Positions 15,741 to 23,770 of a stretch of 39,283 bases of DNA are shown one piece after another (within the stretch, counting starts at the first letter, position 1; each line of letters opens with the position of its first letter). The notes under the pieces were generated by a model, which was not told where the DNA came from, made no database searches, and was given only the letters and a program-made list of their open reading frames with translations. Origin of the DNA: Rhodovibrionaceae bacterium (lineage in GTDB: Bacteria; Pseudomonadota; Alphaproteobacteria; Kiloniellales; DSM-21159); NCBI GenBank assembly GCA_028282405.1, contig JANQIA010000462.1, forward strand, positions 1 through 39,283, given 5' to 3'. The position numbers and the translations under genes are program-made.

Positions 15741-17548
15741 TGACGGCCTTGCTGGAGGTCCGCGACCTTTGGGTGTCCGCGCGCAAGGACGACGGCAGCG
15801 ATCAGCCTATCGTCAAAGGGGTCAGCTTCGAGGTGAAGCCCTCGGAAGTCGTCGCCCTGATCGGCGAGTCCGGCTCCGGCAAGACGACCATCGCCCTCTC
15901 CGCGCTCGCCTTCACCAAGCCCGGTCTCGAGTTCACCGGCGGCGAAGTCACCTTGCAGGGCACCGATGTGCTGACCATGCCGCGGCAGGAGCAGCGCAAG
16001 CTGCGCGGCCGGCGCGTGGCCTATCTGGCGCAGAGCGCAGCGGCCACCTTCAATCCAGCGCTCAAGATCGGCGAGCAGGTCACCGAGTCCTCGGTCCTGC
16101 ACGGCATCCTGAGCCAGGAGGAGGCCGACCGGCGCGCCGAGAGCCTCTACCGCGCGCTCGAGCTGCCCGATCCGGAGCGCCTCGGCCGACGCTATCCCCA
16201 CCAGGTGTCCGGCGGTCAACTTCAGCGTCTGATGGCGGCCATGGCGCTCTGCGGCAAGCCCAACCTCCTGGTGCTGGACGAGCCGACCACCGCGCTCGAC
16301 GTGACCACCCAGATCGAGGTCCTGAAGGCCATCAAGGAAGTGATCCGCGAAGAAGGCTCGGCCGCCATCTACGTGACCCACGACCTGGCCGTCGTCGCGC
16401 AGATCGCCGACCACATCGTCGTGCTCTACAACGGCGCCATCCAGGAACAGGGGCCGGCGGACCAGATCATCAACCGGCCGACTCACCCCTATACCCGGCG
16501 TCTGATGGCGGCGGTCCGACCGCCGCCGGCGGCCGGCGAGGATGCAGAGACTGACGAGCCAGGACAGCAACGCCCGCCTGCCCTGGAAGCCAAGAGCATC
16601 AGTGCCGGCTATCGCATCGCGAGCAGCGGCAAGCCCCTGGCTCTGGTGTTGAGAGACGTCAACGTCGCCGTGAAACGCGGACAGGTCGTCGGCATGATCG
16701 GCGAGTCCGGCTGCGGGAAGTCGACCCTAGCCCGCGTCTTTGCCGGCCTGCTGCCCGCCATGGGCGGAGAGATTGCGCTCGACGGTCAGGCCTTGGCACC
16801 CAGCCTGAAGGACCGCTCGCGCGACGAGCTGCGCAAGGTGCAGATCATCTTCCAGATGGCGGACACCGCGCTCAATCCCCGGCAGCGGGTCGGCGACATC
16901 GTCGGCCGCCCGGCGCAGTTCTACCTCGGCCTTAAGGGCGAGGCGAAGCGCAAGCGGGTGGCCGAATTGCTGCAGATGGTCGAGCTACCGGCGGCCTTCG
17001 CCTATCGCTATCCGCAAGAGCTGTCGGGTGGGCAGAAGCAACGGGTGAACCTGGCGCGCGCCCTGGCTGCGGACCCGGATGTGCTGCTCTGCGACGAGGT
17101 CACTTCCGCGCTCGACACCATCGTCGGCGCCAACGTCATCGAGCTGCTGAAGAGCCTGCGTCGCGACCTCAATGTCTCGTTCGTCTTCATCAGCCACGAT
17201 CTCTCGACCGTCGCGTCCTTCGCCGATGAGATCGTCGTGCTCTACGCCGGACGGGTCGTGGAGCAGGGACCGGTCAACCAAGTCCTCTCGCCCCCCTACC
17301 ATCCCTATACCCGGCTGCTGATCACCTCGGTCCCGGAGCTGCGCGTCGGCTGGCTGGAAGACAGCATGACGACGCGCGAGGCCGCGGCCGGCATTGCGCG
17401 GGCGGTCGAGATATCCGCCATCGGCTGTCCCTTCAGCCGCCGCTGCCCGTTATCGATCGAAGGCACGTGCGACAGCGAGCTGCCGCCTATTCGCACGCCG
17501 TCTCCCGGGCACCAGATCGCCTGCCATCGCAGCTTGGGAGAGATCTGA
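15740..17548 (+). CDS. Fused ABC importer ATPase (DppD-DppF in one chain)
   Basis: A protein of 602 residues with two complete ATPase domains. Domain 1: Walker A GESGSGKTT (about residues 46-54), signature SGGQLQRLMAAM, Walker B LLVLDEPTTALD. Domain 2: Walker A GESGCGKST (about 320-328), signature LSGGQKQRVNLARAL, Walker B VLLCDEVTSALD. Each half continues into the oligopeptide/dipeptide C-terminal region; after domain 2 a Cys-containing end (GCPFSRRCPLSIEGTC) has the pattern seen in DppD/DppF/OppD tails that can bind an iron-sulfur cluster. The protein powers the importer formed by the two permeases just upstream. It overlaps the dppC-like gene by 1 bp. Confidence 0.93.
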   Translation: MTALLEVRDLWVSARKDDGSDQPIVKGVSFEVKPSEVVALIGESGSGKTTIALSALAFTKPGLEFTGGEVTLQGTDVLTMPRQEQRKLRGRRVAYLAQSAAATFNPALKIGEQVTESSVLHGILSQEEADRRAESLYRALELPDPERLGRRYPHQVSGGQLQRLMAAMALCGKPNLLVLDEPTTALDVTTQIEVLKAIKEVIREEGSAAIYVTHDLAVVAQIADHIVVLYNGAIQEQGPADQIINRPTHPYTRRLMAAVRPPPAAGEDAETDEPGQQRPPALEAKSISAGYRIASSGKPLALVLRDVNVAVKRGQVVGMIGESGCGKSTLARVFAGLLPAMGGEIALDGQALAPSLKDRSRDELRKVQIIFQMADTALNPRQRVGDIVGRPAQFYLGLKGEAKRKRVAELLQMVELPAAFAYRYPQELSGGQKQRVNLARALAADPDVLLCDEVTSALDTIVGANVIELLKSLRRDLNVSFVFISHDLSTVASFADEIVVLYAGRVVEQGPVNQVLSPPYHPYTRLLITSVPELRVGWLEDSMTTREAAAGIARAVEISAIGCPFSRRCPLSIEGTCDSELPPIRTPSPGHQIACHRSLGEI

Positions 17549-17645
17549 GCGCCCGCAACACGTCTCATCCCCGGTTTCCAGGTTCCGAACCGGACAGCCT
17601 TCCCTGTCGCCTAACCCGAAGAACAAACCAAAGAAGGAGAGCTCA

Positions 17646-18314
17646 ATGACGCAGTTTCGACCCAAGTACATCACCTTCGATTGCTACGGCACCCTGACCT
17701 GGTTCCAGATGAGCCGCATCGCCAAGGAGATGTACGCGGATAGGGTGCCGGAGGGTGCCATCGACCGCTTCGTCCAGGACTTCAACTCTTACCGTTACGA
17801 CGAGATCCTCGGCGACTGGAAGCCCTACAAGCAGGTGATCATGAACGCCGTGCGCCGCACCTGCGCGCTGTGGAACGTCGAGTATTTGGAGTCGGAAGCG
17901 GAGTTCTACTACAACGACATCCCGAATTGGGGGCCGCACCCGGATGTGGCCGAGCCGCTGGCGCGGGTTGCCGAGCACTATCCGCTGGTCATTCTGTCGA
18001 ACGCCTCCGACGATCAAATCCAGTCGAACGTCGACAAGCTCGGCGCACCCTTCCATGCCGTCTACACCGCCCAGCAGGCGCAGGCCTACAAGCCGCGGTT
18101 CCAAGCCTTCGAGTACATGCTCGATCAGCTTGGCTGCGGGCCGGAGGACCTGCTGCACGTCTCGGCCAGCCTGCGCTACGATCTTCAATCGGCCTACTAC
18201 ATGCACATCGACAACAAGGTCTACGTCAACCGCGGCTACGAGCCGTCGAACCCCGCTTTCGGCTACTACGAAATCAAGGATATCGGCGGTCTGCCGGGCG
18301 TGCTCGGTCTCTAG
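17646..18314 (+). CDS. HAD-superfamily hydrolase, haloacid dehalogenase type II-like
   Basis: A cytoplasmic protein of 222 residues. Motif I is FDCYGTLT with the nucleophile Asp12; motif II is LSNAS; motif III is the Lys in QAYKP; motif IV is VSASLRYD. The fold and the YGTL form of motif I place it near type II L-2-haloacid dehalogenases. The SSNxxD end motif of proven dehalogenases is replaced by SASLRYD, so dehalogenation is doubtful and a phosphatase or other C-X hydrolase role is as likely. AAGGAGAG precedes ATG 17646 by 6 bp. It follows the ATPase gene by 97 bp, in which CCGGTT...AACCGG (17571-17593) can form a small hairpin, and precedes the oxidase gene by 17 bp. Confidence 0.85.
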   Translation: MTQFRPKYITFDCYGTLTWFQMSRIAKEMYADRVPEGAIDRFVQDFNSYRYDEILGDWKPYKQVIMNAVRRTCALWNVEYLESEAEFYYNDIPNWGPHPDVAEPLARVAEHYPLVILSNASDDQIQSNVDKLGAPFHAVYTAQQAQAYKPRFQAFEYMLDQLGCGPEDLLHVSASLRYDLQSAYYMHIDNKVYVNRGYEPSNPAFGYYEIKDIGGLPGVLGL

Positions 18315-18331
18315 AAAGCAAGCACTTTTCG

Positions 18332-19609
18332 ATGAAGCTCACCCCTTACTGGCTCGACACGGCACCGGACTTCACCTCCGGTGCCGTAGAGCAACTGCCG
18401 GGCAAGTGCGATGTTGCCATCATCGGCGGCGGTTTGACCGGACTAGCGGCGGCCTTGGCCCTTGCGCGGCGCGGTGTCGACGTCGTGGTGCTGGAGGCCG
18501 GCAAGGTGGTCGGCGCCGCCTCGGGCCGCAACGGCGGACACTGCAACAATGGGCTGGCGCACAACGTCGCCGGCCTTGCCAAGACGTTGGGGTTCGATCG
18601 GGCGCGGGCGCTCTATCACGCCTTCGATGCAGCGGTCGATCGGGTCGAGCAGTTGGTCCAGGAAGAGACCATCGATTGCAGCTTTCGGCGCAGCGGAAAA
18701 ATCAAGCTCGCCGCCAAGCCGAGCCACTACAAGGACCTGATCAAAACGCACGAACTGCTCTCCCAGGACATCGACAACGATACGGAGTTGCTCCCTGCCC
18801 CGGAGCTCCAGCGGGAAGTAAAGTCGTCTCAGTTCCATGGCGGGCTGCTCTACCGGCGCAGCGCCATGCTGCACGTCGGCCGCTTCGGAATCGGCCTGGC
18901 CGAAGCCGCCAGCCGCCAAGGCGCCCGCATCTTCGAGGACGCCTATGTCAGCGGCCTGAACCGCCTGGCAGGAGCCCGCTACGAAGTGCACTGTTCGAAG
19001 GGGCCCCTGCGGGCGGAGAAGGTGCTGGTGGCGACCGGGGCCGAAACCGACGATGCCTTTCCCTTCTTTCGACGCCGCATCGTGCCGGTCGGCAGCTTCA
19101 TCATCGCCACCGAGCCGCTGACGTCCGAGCAAGTGGACAGCATCATGCCAACCCGCCGCACGGCAGTGACCACGAAGAACATCGGCAACTATTTCCGCAT
19201 CTCGCCGGACGACCGGCTGATCTTCGGCGGCCGCGCCCGCTTCGCCCTCTCCAGCCCGGACTCCGACGCCAAGAGCGGACGTATCCTGGAGCGCACCATG
19301 CTTCAGATCTTTCCGCAGTTGGCCGGAACCGCGATCGCCTACTGCTGGGGCGGTCTGCTCGACATCACCACCGATCGCCTGCCGCGGGCCGGCCAGCAGG
19401 ACGGCCTCTTCTATTCCATGGGCTACAGTGGCCACGGCGTGCAGATGTCGGTCTACATGGGCGAGGTGATGGCACAGGCCATGGCTGGCGAGACTGCGGC
19501 CAACCCCTGGCGCGATCTTCCCTGGCCGCCCGTGCCGGCGCCGGCCAGCTCATCGTGGTTCCTGCCCCTGATCGGCGCCTACTACCGCGTGTTGGATTAC
19601 GTGCGGTAA
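18332..19609 (+). CDS. FAD-dependent amine oxidase, PuuB/OrdL-like (DAO family)
   Basis: A protein of 425 residues resembling gamma-glutamylputrescine oxidase and related FAD oxidases. An N-terminal SYWLDT-like block (TPYWLDTAPDF) precedes the Rossmann motif IIGGGLTG (residues 30-37). Conserved SGRNGGHCNNG follows, matching the family xSGRNGG flavin-binding loop. The C-terminal part has WGGLLDITTDRLPR and GYSGHGVQM, both typical. It should oxidise an amine to imine/aldehyde with O2 or another acceptor; the aldehyde could be passed to the aldehyde dehydrogenase at 2343. It is the last gene of the plus-strand series from the HcnA-like gene onward. No terminator is visible; 20 bp later the mobile-element scar begins. 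Confidence 0.87.
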   Translation: MKLTPYWLDTAPDFTSGAVEQLPGKCDVAIIGGGLTGLAAALALARRGVDVVVLEAGKVVGAASGRNGGHCNNGLAHNVAGLAKTLGFDRARALYHAFDAAVDRVEQLVQEETIDCSFRRSGKIKLAAKPSHYKDLIKTHELLSQDIDNDTELLPAPELQREVKSSQFHGGLLYRRSAMLHVGRFGIGLAEAASRQGARIFEDAYVSGLNRLAGARYEVHCSKGPLRAEKVLVATGAETDDAFPFFRRRIVPVGSFIIATEPLTSEQVDSIMPTRRTAVTTKNIGNYFRISPDDRLIFGGRARFALSSPDSDAKSGRILERTMLQIFPQLAGTAIAYCWGGLLDITTDRLPRAGQQDGLFYSMGYSGHGVQMSVYMGEVMAQAMAGETAANPWRDLPWPPVPAPASSSWFLPLIGAYYRVLDYVR

Positions 19610-19629
19610 GCAAGGCGGCGTGGATCTCT

Positions 19630-19975
19630 GGAGCCTTGAGCCCTCTTCTGCCGGTCCGAGCCAGATGACCTCTGGGTCGGCAAAGCTCCACCTGAGATGG
19701 CGGTCGGCGAAGGTGATCCAAAGACAGTCGGTACCGAGCGTGTAGAAGTCCCTCACCTCGCGCATGCCATCCCGGGCTTTGCGGAGGCTGCGCCCCTCTC
19801 GCATCAGGGCGTCGATGACGCCATCCCAGTCGCCACGCAGGCAGAGTTCATGCGGGACGGTGCGGTAGCCGAAATGCAGCTCTCCCTTCTCTATAGAGAC
19901 ACCCGCCCAGCGCCCTGCCTGGTCAAGCTTGATGTAGCGAACTTACTTGGGTGCGATCTTCTCCAGCATGCGCAT
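19630..19975 (-). pseudogene. Truncated mobile-element-associated hypothetical protein
   Basis: The minus strand encodes MRMLEKIAPK, then a TAA at 19943-19945, then in frame VRYIKLDQAGRWA, IEKGELHFGYRTVPHE, VRDFYTLGTDCLWITFAD and WSFADPEVIWLGP, after which recognisable homology stops at about 19,640. I recognise the pattern as a conserved hypothetical protein found in phage-like and integrative elements. Here it carries a nonsense codon after residue 10 and lacks its C-terminal part, so it is dead. It lies tail-to-tail with the oxidase gene. Confidence 0.6.
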
Positions 19976-20048
19976 CCTCTCCGTTAAGGGGGCCCGAACC
20001 AAGGTGAGGCGAAACACGATAGACCAAAACGCCAGACTCGCCTGTAGA

Positions 20049-20525
20049 GACAACGGGCCGTCGCGGCACGGAGATATCTGCCTTGCCGGCATCTCCGGTA
20101 TCGTCTGTCGAGGGGCAGGCGTCCGAAGGCCTGCGGAACCTGGGCCTTCTGGGAGGCCGGTGGAGAGACTGCGCGGAAAACCCGAAATCGGCAGGCGCAC
20201 TGGCGGAGCCGAAGGCAGACGGTTCGAACCATCGCGATGGTCTGCCGAGCCGAAGCAGCGACAGGTCCACCTTCGCATTCATCTCGCTTTGCTCGATGAG
20301 CTACCAAGGCTGACGGCGCAGGCAGTCTCCTGCGAACTCGTCTCTGGCGACTGTTTCCCTGATCAGCAGGGAAGATGCGGGGACGTTGGCCGAGTTTTGG
20401 CCCGTGTGGGTGAATCCGGCGAAAACACCGATTACAAATCAGAGCTTTCGCTCGAGATTCCCCGGCTAGCAGAATAGGGAACCCTATTGCGCGAAACAGG
20501 CAACTCCACCGCCTAAACAGGGACT
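20049..20525. repeat. Dispersed repeat, longer copy B
   Basis: Homologous with copy A at 905-1110. GACAACG, GGAGATATC-N6-GCCGGC and CTCCGGT occur at 20,049-20,099. CAGGGAA followed by GCCGAGTTT is near 20,366-20,397. AAACAGG, TCCACC and AAACAGGGA are near 20,498-20,523. About 260 bp between the first two blocks are missing from copy A. A plus-strand frame is open over 19,947-20,477, but it has the composition of an unselected frame and no domain I recognise. Apart from this repeat and the pseudogene next to it, the 19,610-20,613 gap holds no gene. Confidence 0.55.
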
Positions 20526-20613
20526 TAGAGACTGACGATCCTAGGTCTGGGCAACTTCTGTTTCGTGCACGGCCCAGCCAATTCAAAAGGGGCGCGTCAC
20601 CAGGCTGCCCCTC

Positions 20614-21894
20614 TCATCGTCCCATTAACTGCGGCAGGAAGAGACTGACCTGGGGGAAAAGGATGAGGACGATCAGGGACGCCAGCAGCACCACAAGAAA
20701 AGGCAGTGAAGCGCGTACTACCCCGAAGATCGGGACTCTCATGATCCCGCTGGCGACGTAGAGCGATAGCCCGAAAGGTGGCGTGACCTGCGCAATCTGC
20801 ATGGTCAGCACCAGGATCACATTCATGTAAATCAGGTCCACTCCGGCCGCCTGCAACGCAGGGAGGACCACGGGCAAGGTCAGGTACATGATGGGCAGCG
20901 AGTCCAGGAACATGCCCATGACCAGCCACAGCAGCGTGACCACCAAGATGAGCTCCAATTGCGTGAGGCCTGCGTCGATCGTCCAAGCGGCGATCTCCTG
21001 CGGCAAGCGGGCGAACGCGAGCGGAGACGCAAAGAGAAGAGCTGCCGCGACCAGAAGAAAGATCATGGAGCTGTTGCTCACGGCCCCGCGCACGGCTTCA
21101 TGGTAGAAGTTGCGCCAGGTCATCTGCCGGTACACGAAAAGCGCGATGACCAATCCATAGACGAAGGCGACCGCGGCAGCCTCGGTGGGCGTGAAAACGC
21201 CGCCATAGATTCCGCCGAGCACGATCACCGGCATCAGAAAGGCGGGAAGAGCCTTGAACGTGGCGGCGCCGCGTTTCGGCCAAGCCTGCCGCGCCTGGGT
21301 CTCCCGTTGCCGGCGAAGGCTGAGCAGCATCCCGGTCAGGCCGAGCGCGAGGCCGATCAAGAAACCCGGAACGATGCCGGCCATGAACAGCACGCCGGCG
21401 TTCTGCTGCGCGAGGGCACCGTACAAGACCATCAGGATGCTCGGCGGGATCATCTGTCCAAGGGTGCTGCTGACCGCAAGCAGGCCGGCAATGAACTCAC
21501 GGCTATATCCCGCCCGGACCATCGGCGGGGTCGCCAGCGCCGACACGCCGGACAAGGTGGCGGTCGTCGACCCCGTGATCGCCGCATAGGCCATACAGGT
21601 CAGCACGGTGGTGAAAGCCATGCCGCCCTTGATATGGCCGACATAGCTGTCGATCGCGTCATAGACGTAGCGGGCAGGGCCGCAGTAGGCCATCACGTTG
21701 CCCGCAAGCAGAAAAAAGGGAACCGCCAGCAGAACGAAGCTGTCGATGCTCCCGAACATCGTCATGGGGACGCTCATTGCCGGCATGCCCATGAAGACGT
21801 GCATGAGGAAGATCGCGCTGACGGTCAGGGCGATCCATATCGGCAGAGCCGCCAGCACCAGCACGATCAGAATACCGATACCGACCCAGAGCAT
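20614..21894 (-). CDS. dctM: TRAP transporter large permease (DctM)
   Basis: A protein of 426 residues with about 12 predicted membrane segments, the ion-coupled channel subunit of a tripartite TRAP importer. Typical DctM features are PMTMFGSIDSFVLLAVPFFLLAG near the N-terminus, SGSTTATLSGVSALATPPM-type sequence (here ITGSTTATLSGVSA), SSTLGQMIPPSI, and GGIYGGVFTPTEAAAVAFVYG in the middle. GGGAGA precedes ATG 21894 by 7 bp. It is the last gene of the minus-strand operon, 34 bp after dctQ. The import substrate is not predictable from this subunit. Confidence 0.95.
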   Translation of the reverse strand: MLWVGIGILIVLVLAALPIWIALTVSAIFLMHVFMGMPAMSVPMTMFGSIDSFVLLAVPFFLLAGNVMAYCGPARYVYDAIDSYVGHIKGGMAFTTVLTCMAYAAITGSTTATLSGVSALATPPMVRAGYSREFIAGLLAVSSTLGQMIPPSILMVLYGALAQQNAGVLFMAGIVPGFLIGLALGLTGMLLSLRRQRETQARQAWPKRGAATFKALPAFLMPVIVLGGIYGGVFTPTEAAAVAFVYGLVIALFVYRQMTWRNFYHEAVRGAVSNSSMIFLLVAAALLFASPLAFARLPQEIAAWTIDAGLTQLELILVVTLLWLVMGMFLDSLPIMYLTLPVVLPALQAAGVDLIYMNVILVLTMQIAQVTPPFGLSLYVASGIMRVPIFGVVRASLPFLVVLLASLIVLILFPQVSLFLPQLMGR

Positions 21895-21928
21895 GATTCG
21901 TTCTCCCGTCCGCGCTGCGCAGGCCGCG

Positions 21929-22474
21929 CTACCGCTGGCCGGCTGTCGGGCCGTGCCCCTCGGGCGGCCCGGTCGCGTCGGAGCCCGCCGTAGGCCCGGA
22001 GCGCATCGCTTGGACGGCTGCCACGATCTCCGACAGGCTGAACAGCATCAGGATGACCATGCCAAGCGGCAGGATGCTGTATGGCAACCATTGGGGGAAC
22101 TGTAGCGAGCCGGTAAGCAAGCCGATCTCAAAAGTCTGAAAGGCGAGGCGCGTGCCCCAGACGAACACGGCTGCGCTGACGACGAACGCGATTACGTTCA
22201 CCGCCAAGCGGTGTATCTGCATGCCGGTACCGGACAGCCTCGCGCTCAAGAGGTCGAGAGCGACGTGCCCCCGATTGCGCAAGACCGGACCGGCAATGAG
22301 CAAGGCGGTGAGCAAGGCCAGATAGCGAGCCCCTTCCTCCACCCACTCCAGAGAGTAGCTGAATAGGTAGCGCAAGATGACCGCCGCGAAGGCCAAGCCG
22401 ATGCTCCCCAGCAGGCTGGCACCGGCCAGAAAATAGAGGATGCCTTCAAGTGTGGCGATCGCACGCTGCAGCAT
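21929..22474 (-). CDS. dctQ: TRAP transporter small permease (DctQ)
   Basis: A protein of 181 residues with four predicted transmembrane segments, the small membrane subunit that works with DctM. LAFAAVILRYLFSYSLEWVEEGARYL is the typical DctQ second segment with the conserved Trp-Glu-Glu; RNRGHVALDLLSARL is the usual following loop. ATG 22474 is preferred because AGGAG lies 8 bp before it; a GTG at 22483 lies too close to that Shine-Dalgarno. The last 25 residues are Gly/Pro/Thr-rich and not conserved. Confidence 0.92.
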   Translation of the reverse strand: MLQRAIATLEGILYFLAGASLLGSIGLAFAAVILRYLFSYSLEWVEEGARYLALLTALLIAGPVLRNRGHVALDLLSARLSGTGMQIHRLAVNVIAFVVSAAVFVWGTRLAFQTFEIGLLTGSLQFPQWLPYSILPLGMVILMLFSLSEIVAAVQAMRSGPTAGSDATGPPEGHGPTAGQR

Positions 22475-22500
22475 GACGCTCACTCCTGCCGAGGAGGCTC

Positions 22501-22533
22501 GACCGGACGGGCACCGCTCGTTTCGAGCCGGTC
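22501..22533 (-). other. Intercistronic hairpin between dctP and dctQ
   Basis: GACCGG (22501-22506) can pair with CCGGTC (22528-22533), and inside it GCTCG-TTT-CGAGC (22516-22528) is a perfect 5-bp stem with a 3-nt loop. The two pairings share one base, so they compete partly. The element sits in the 143-bp gap after the binding-protein gene. No T-run follows on the minus strand. As with the ABC operon, it may stabilise the upstream binding-protein message. Confidence 0.4.
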
Positions 22534-22617
22534 CCAGGCAGATCTTCTAGGACTCTGGACCAGCCCAAGAGGTCGTTCGGATCGACGCCCGTCCGCGAGT
22601 TGTTTCTCCAGCCGGCC

Positions 22618-23685
22618 TCAGCGCTGGATGGAAATGTCCTCGCCGAGGCGCAACACTTGGTCCACCAGCTCTTGCCCGTCGGGGCCGACCACCTCGACGA
22701 AGCGTGCGATTGCCTTGTCGCGCACCTGCGCCGTGAACCGCTCCATCTCGCTGGGGCTCACCCAGTTGATCGTCACGTTGTAGGGCGGCTGCTGCATCTC
22801 TTCGATGTAGCTGTTCTCCAATTCGATCACGGCGTTGTAGGCATGCTCCTGGGTCTCCGGCATGACCTTGTTCTCGATGATGTCCTGAATGTCGGCCGGC
22901 AATCCTTCCCACCAGCTCAGGTTCACGAAGAGCGGCAGCCCGTAGCTCGCATAGAAGGGCAGCGTCATGTATTTCGTGTGCCAGCGTGCATCGTGGTAGT
23001 GCACCGGGGTCGTCACCAGCCCATCGACGACGCCCTGTTGCAGAGCGACGGGCACTTCGGCGCCGGCCACGGTCATGGGCGACCCACCCAGCTCCTTGAT
23101 GTAGAGCTCGCCCATCAGGCCGCCGGGATGCCGGATGCGCAGACCATCGAGGTCCTCCGGCGTTTCAATCGGGCGGACATTGTTGCCGACCAGCATGAAA
23201 CCGGTCAGCGTTGGCACGTGTCCGAGCCGCTTCAGTCCCTTTGCGGCGAGGCGCCGGGCAAGGATCTCCTGCACGGTCTCGTCATACATGACACGCCGCA
23301 TATGTTCGCCCTGCCCGGGCGCGACCTTCATGAGAAACGGAATGTTCCAGATCGCCTCCGCGGGCTCGACGCTTTCAAGGATGCCGCCGAGGATGTAGGA
23401 GCCTTCAACGGTCCCGGCCAGAACCATCGACACCTCCTGGGTGATCGGGCCGAGCTGCGCATTGGGATAGATCGTCACCTCCACGCGCCCGTCGGTGTAC
23501 TCCTCGACCTTCTCCTTCAAGAAGGTCATGTTGCGGCCATGCTGCGTGTGCTCGGGATAGGCATGGACAATCCTCAACTGGTGAGCGCCCTGCTCCGAGG
23601 CCCATGCCGACATCTCGCCGTGGCCGACGCCCGCCGTGAGCGCGACGGCGGCCGCGGTCAAGGTTACCTTCTTCATGATCGTCAT
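22618..23685 (-). CDS. dctP: TRAP transporter solute-binding protein (DctP)
   Basis: A protein of 355 residues exported to the periplasm: MTIMKKVTLTAAAVALTAG is a Sec signal with likely cleavage near residues 20-30. The mature part shows the DctP pattern with FLKEKVEEYTDGRVEVTIYPNAQLG, ETPEDLDGLRIR (carrying the conserved Arg that binds substrate carboxylate) and VPVALQQGVVDGLVT. This supports an organic-acid substrate. GGAGG lies 6 bp before ATG 23685; an alternative ATG at 23676 is less well spaced. It follows the SDR gene by 85 bp and feeds DctQ and DctM. Confidence 0.93.
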   Translation of the reverse strand: MTIMKKVTLTAAAVALTAGVGHGEMSAWASEQGAHQLRIVHAYPEHTQHGRNMTFLKEKVEEYTDGRVEVTIYPNAQLGPITQEVSMVLAGTVEGSYILGGILESVEPAEAIWNIPFLMKVAPGQGEHMRRVMYDETVQEILARRLAAKGLKRLGHVPTLTGFMLVGNNVRPIETPEDLDGLRIRHPGGLMGELYIKELGGSPMTVAGAEVPVALQQGVVDGLVTTPVHYHDARWHTKYMTLPFYASYGLPLFVNLSWWEGLPADIQDIIENKVMPETQEHAYNAVIELENSYIEEMQQPPYNVTINWVSPSEMERFTAQVRDKAIARFVEVVGPDGQELVDQVLRLGEDISIQR

Positions 23686-23770
23686 TGGTTTCCTCCCTAT
23701 GGTTGGTTCGCTGCGACCCTGGTTGAGCGCCAAAGGCGACCACGCCTGCGGGCACCGTTTGGGGGTCGCA

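Noticed and set aside
17870-18331. A 154-codon N-terminal extension of the PuuB-like oxidase overlapping the HAD gene
   Set aside because: The extension reads the HAD gene out of frame; the family N-terminus starts at ATG 18332.
19947-20477. 176-codon plus-strand frame in the gene-free stretch
   Set aside because: It lies over the degenerate repeat, has no recognisable domain and is matched only in blocks by a copy that cannot code for the same protein.
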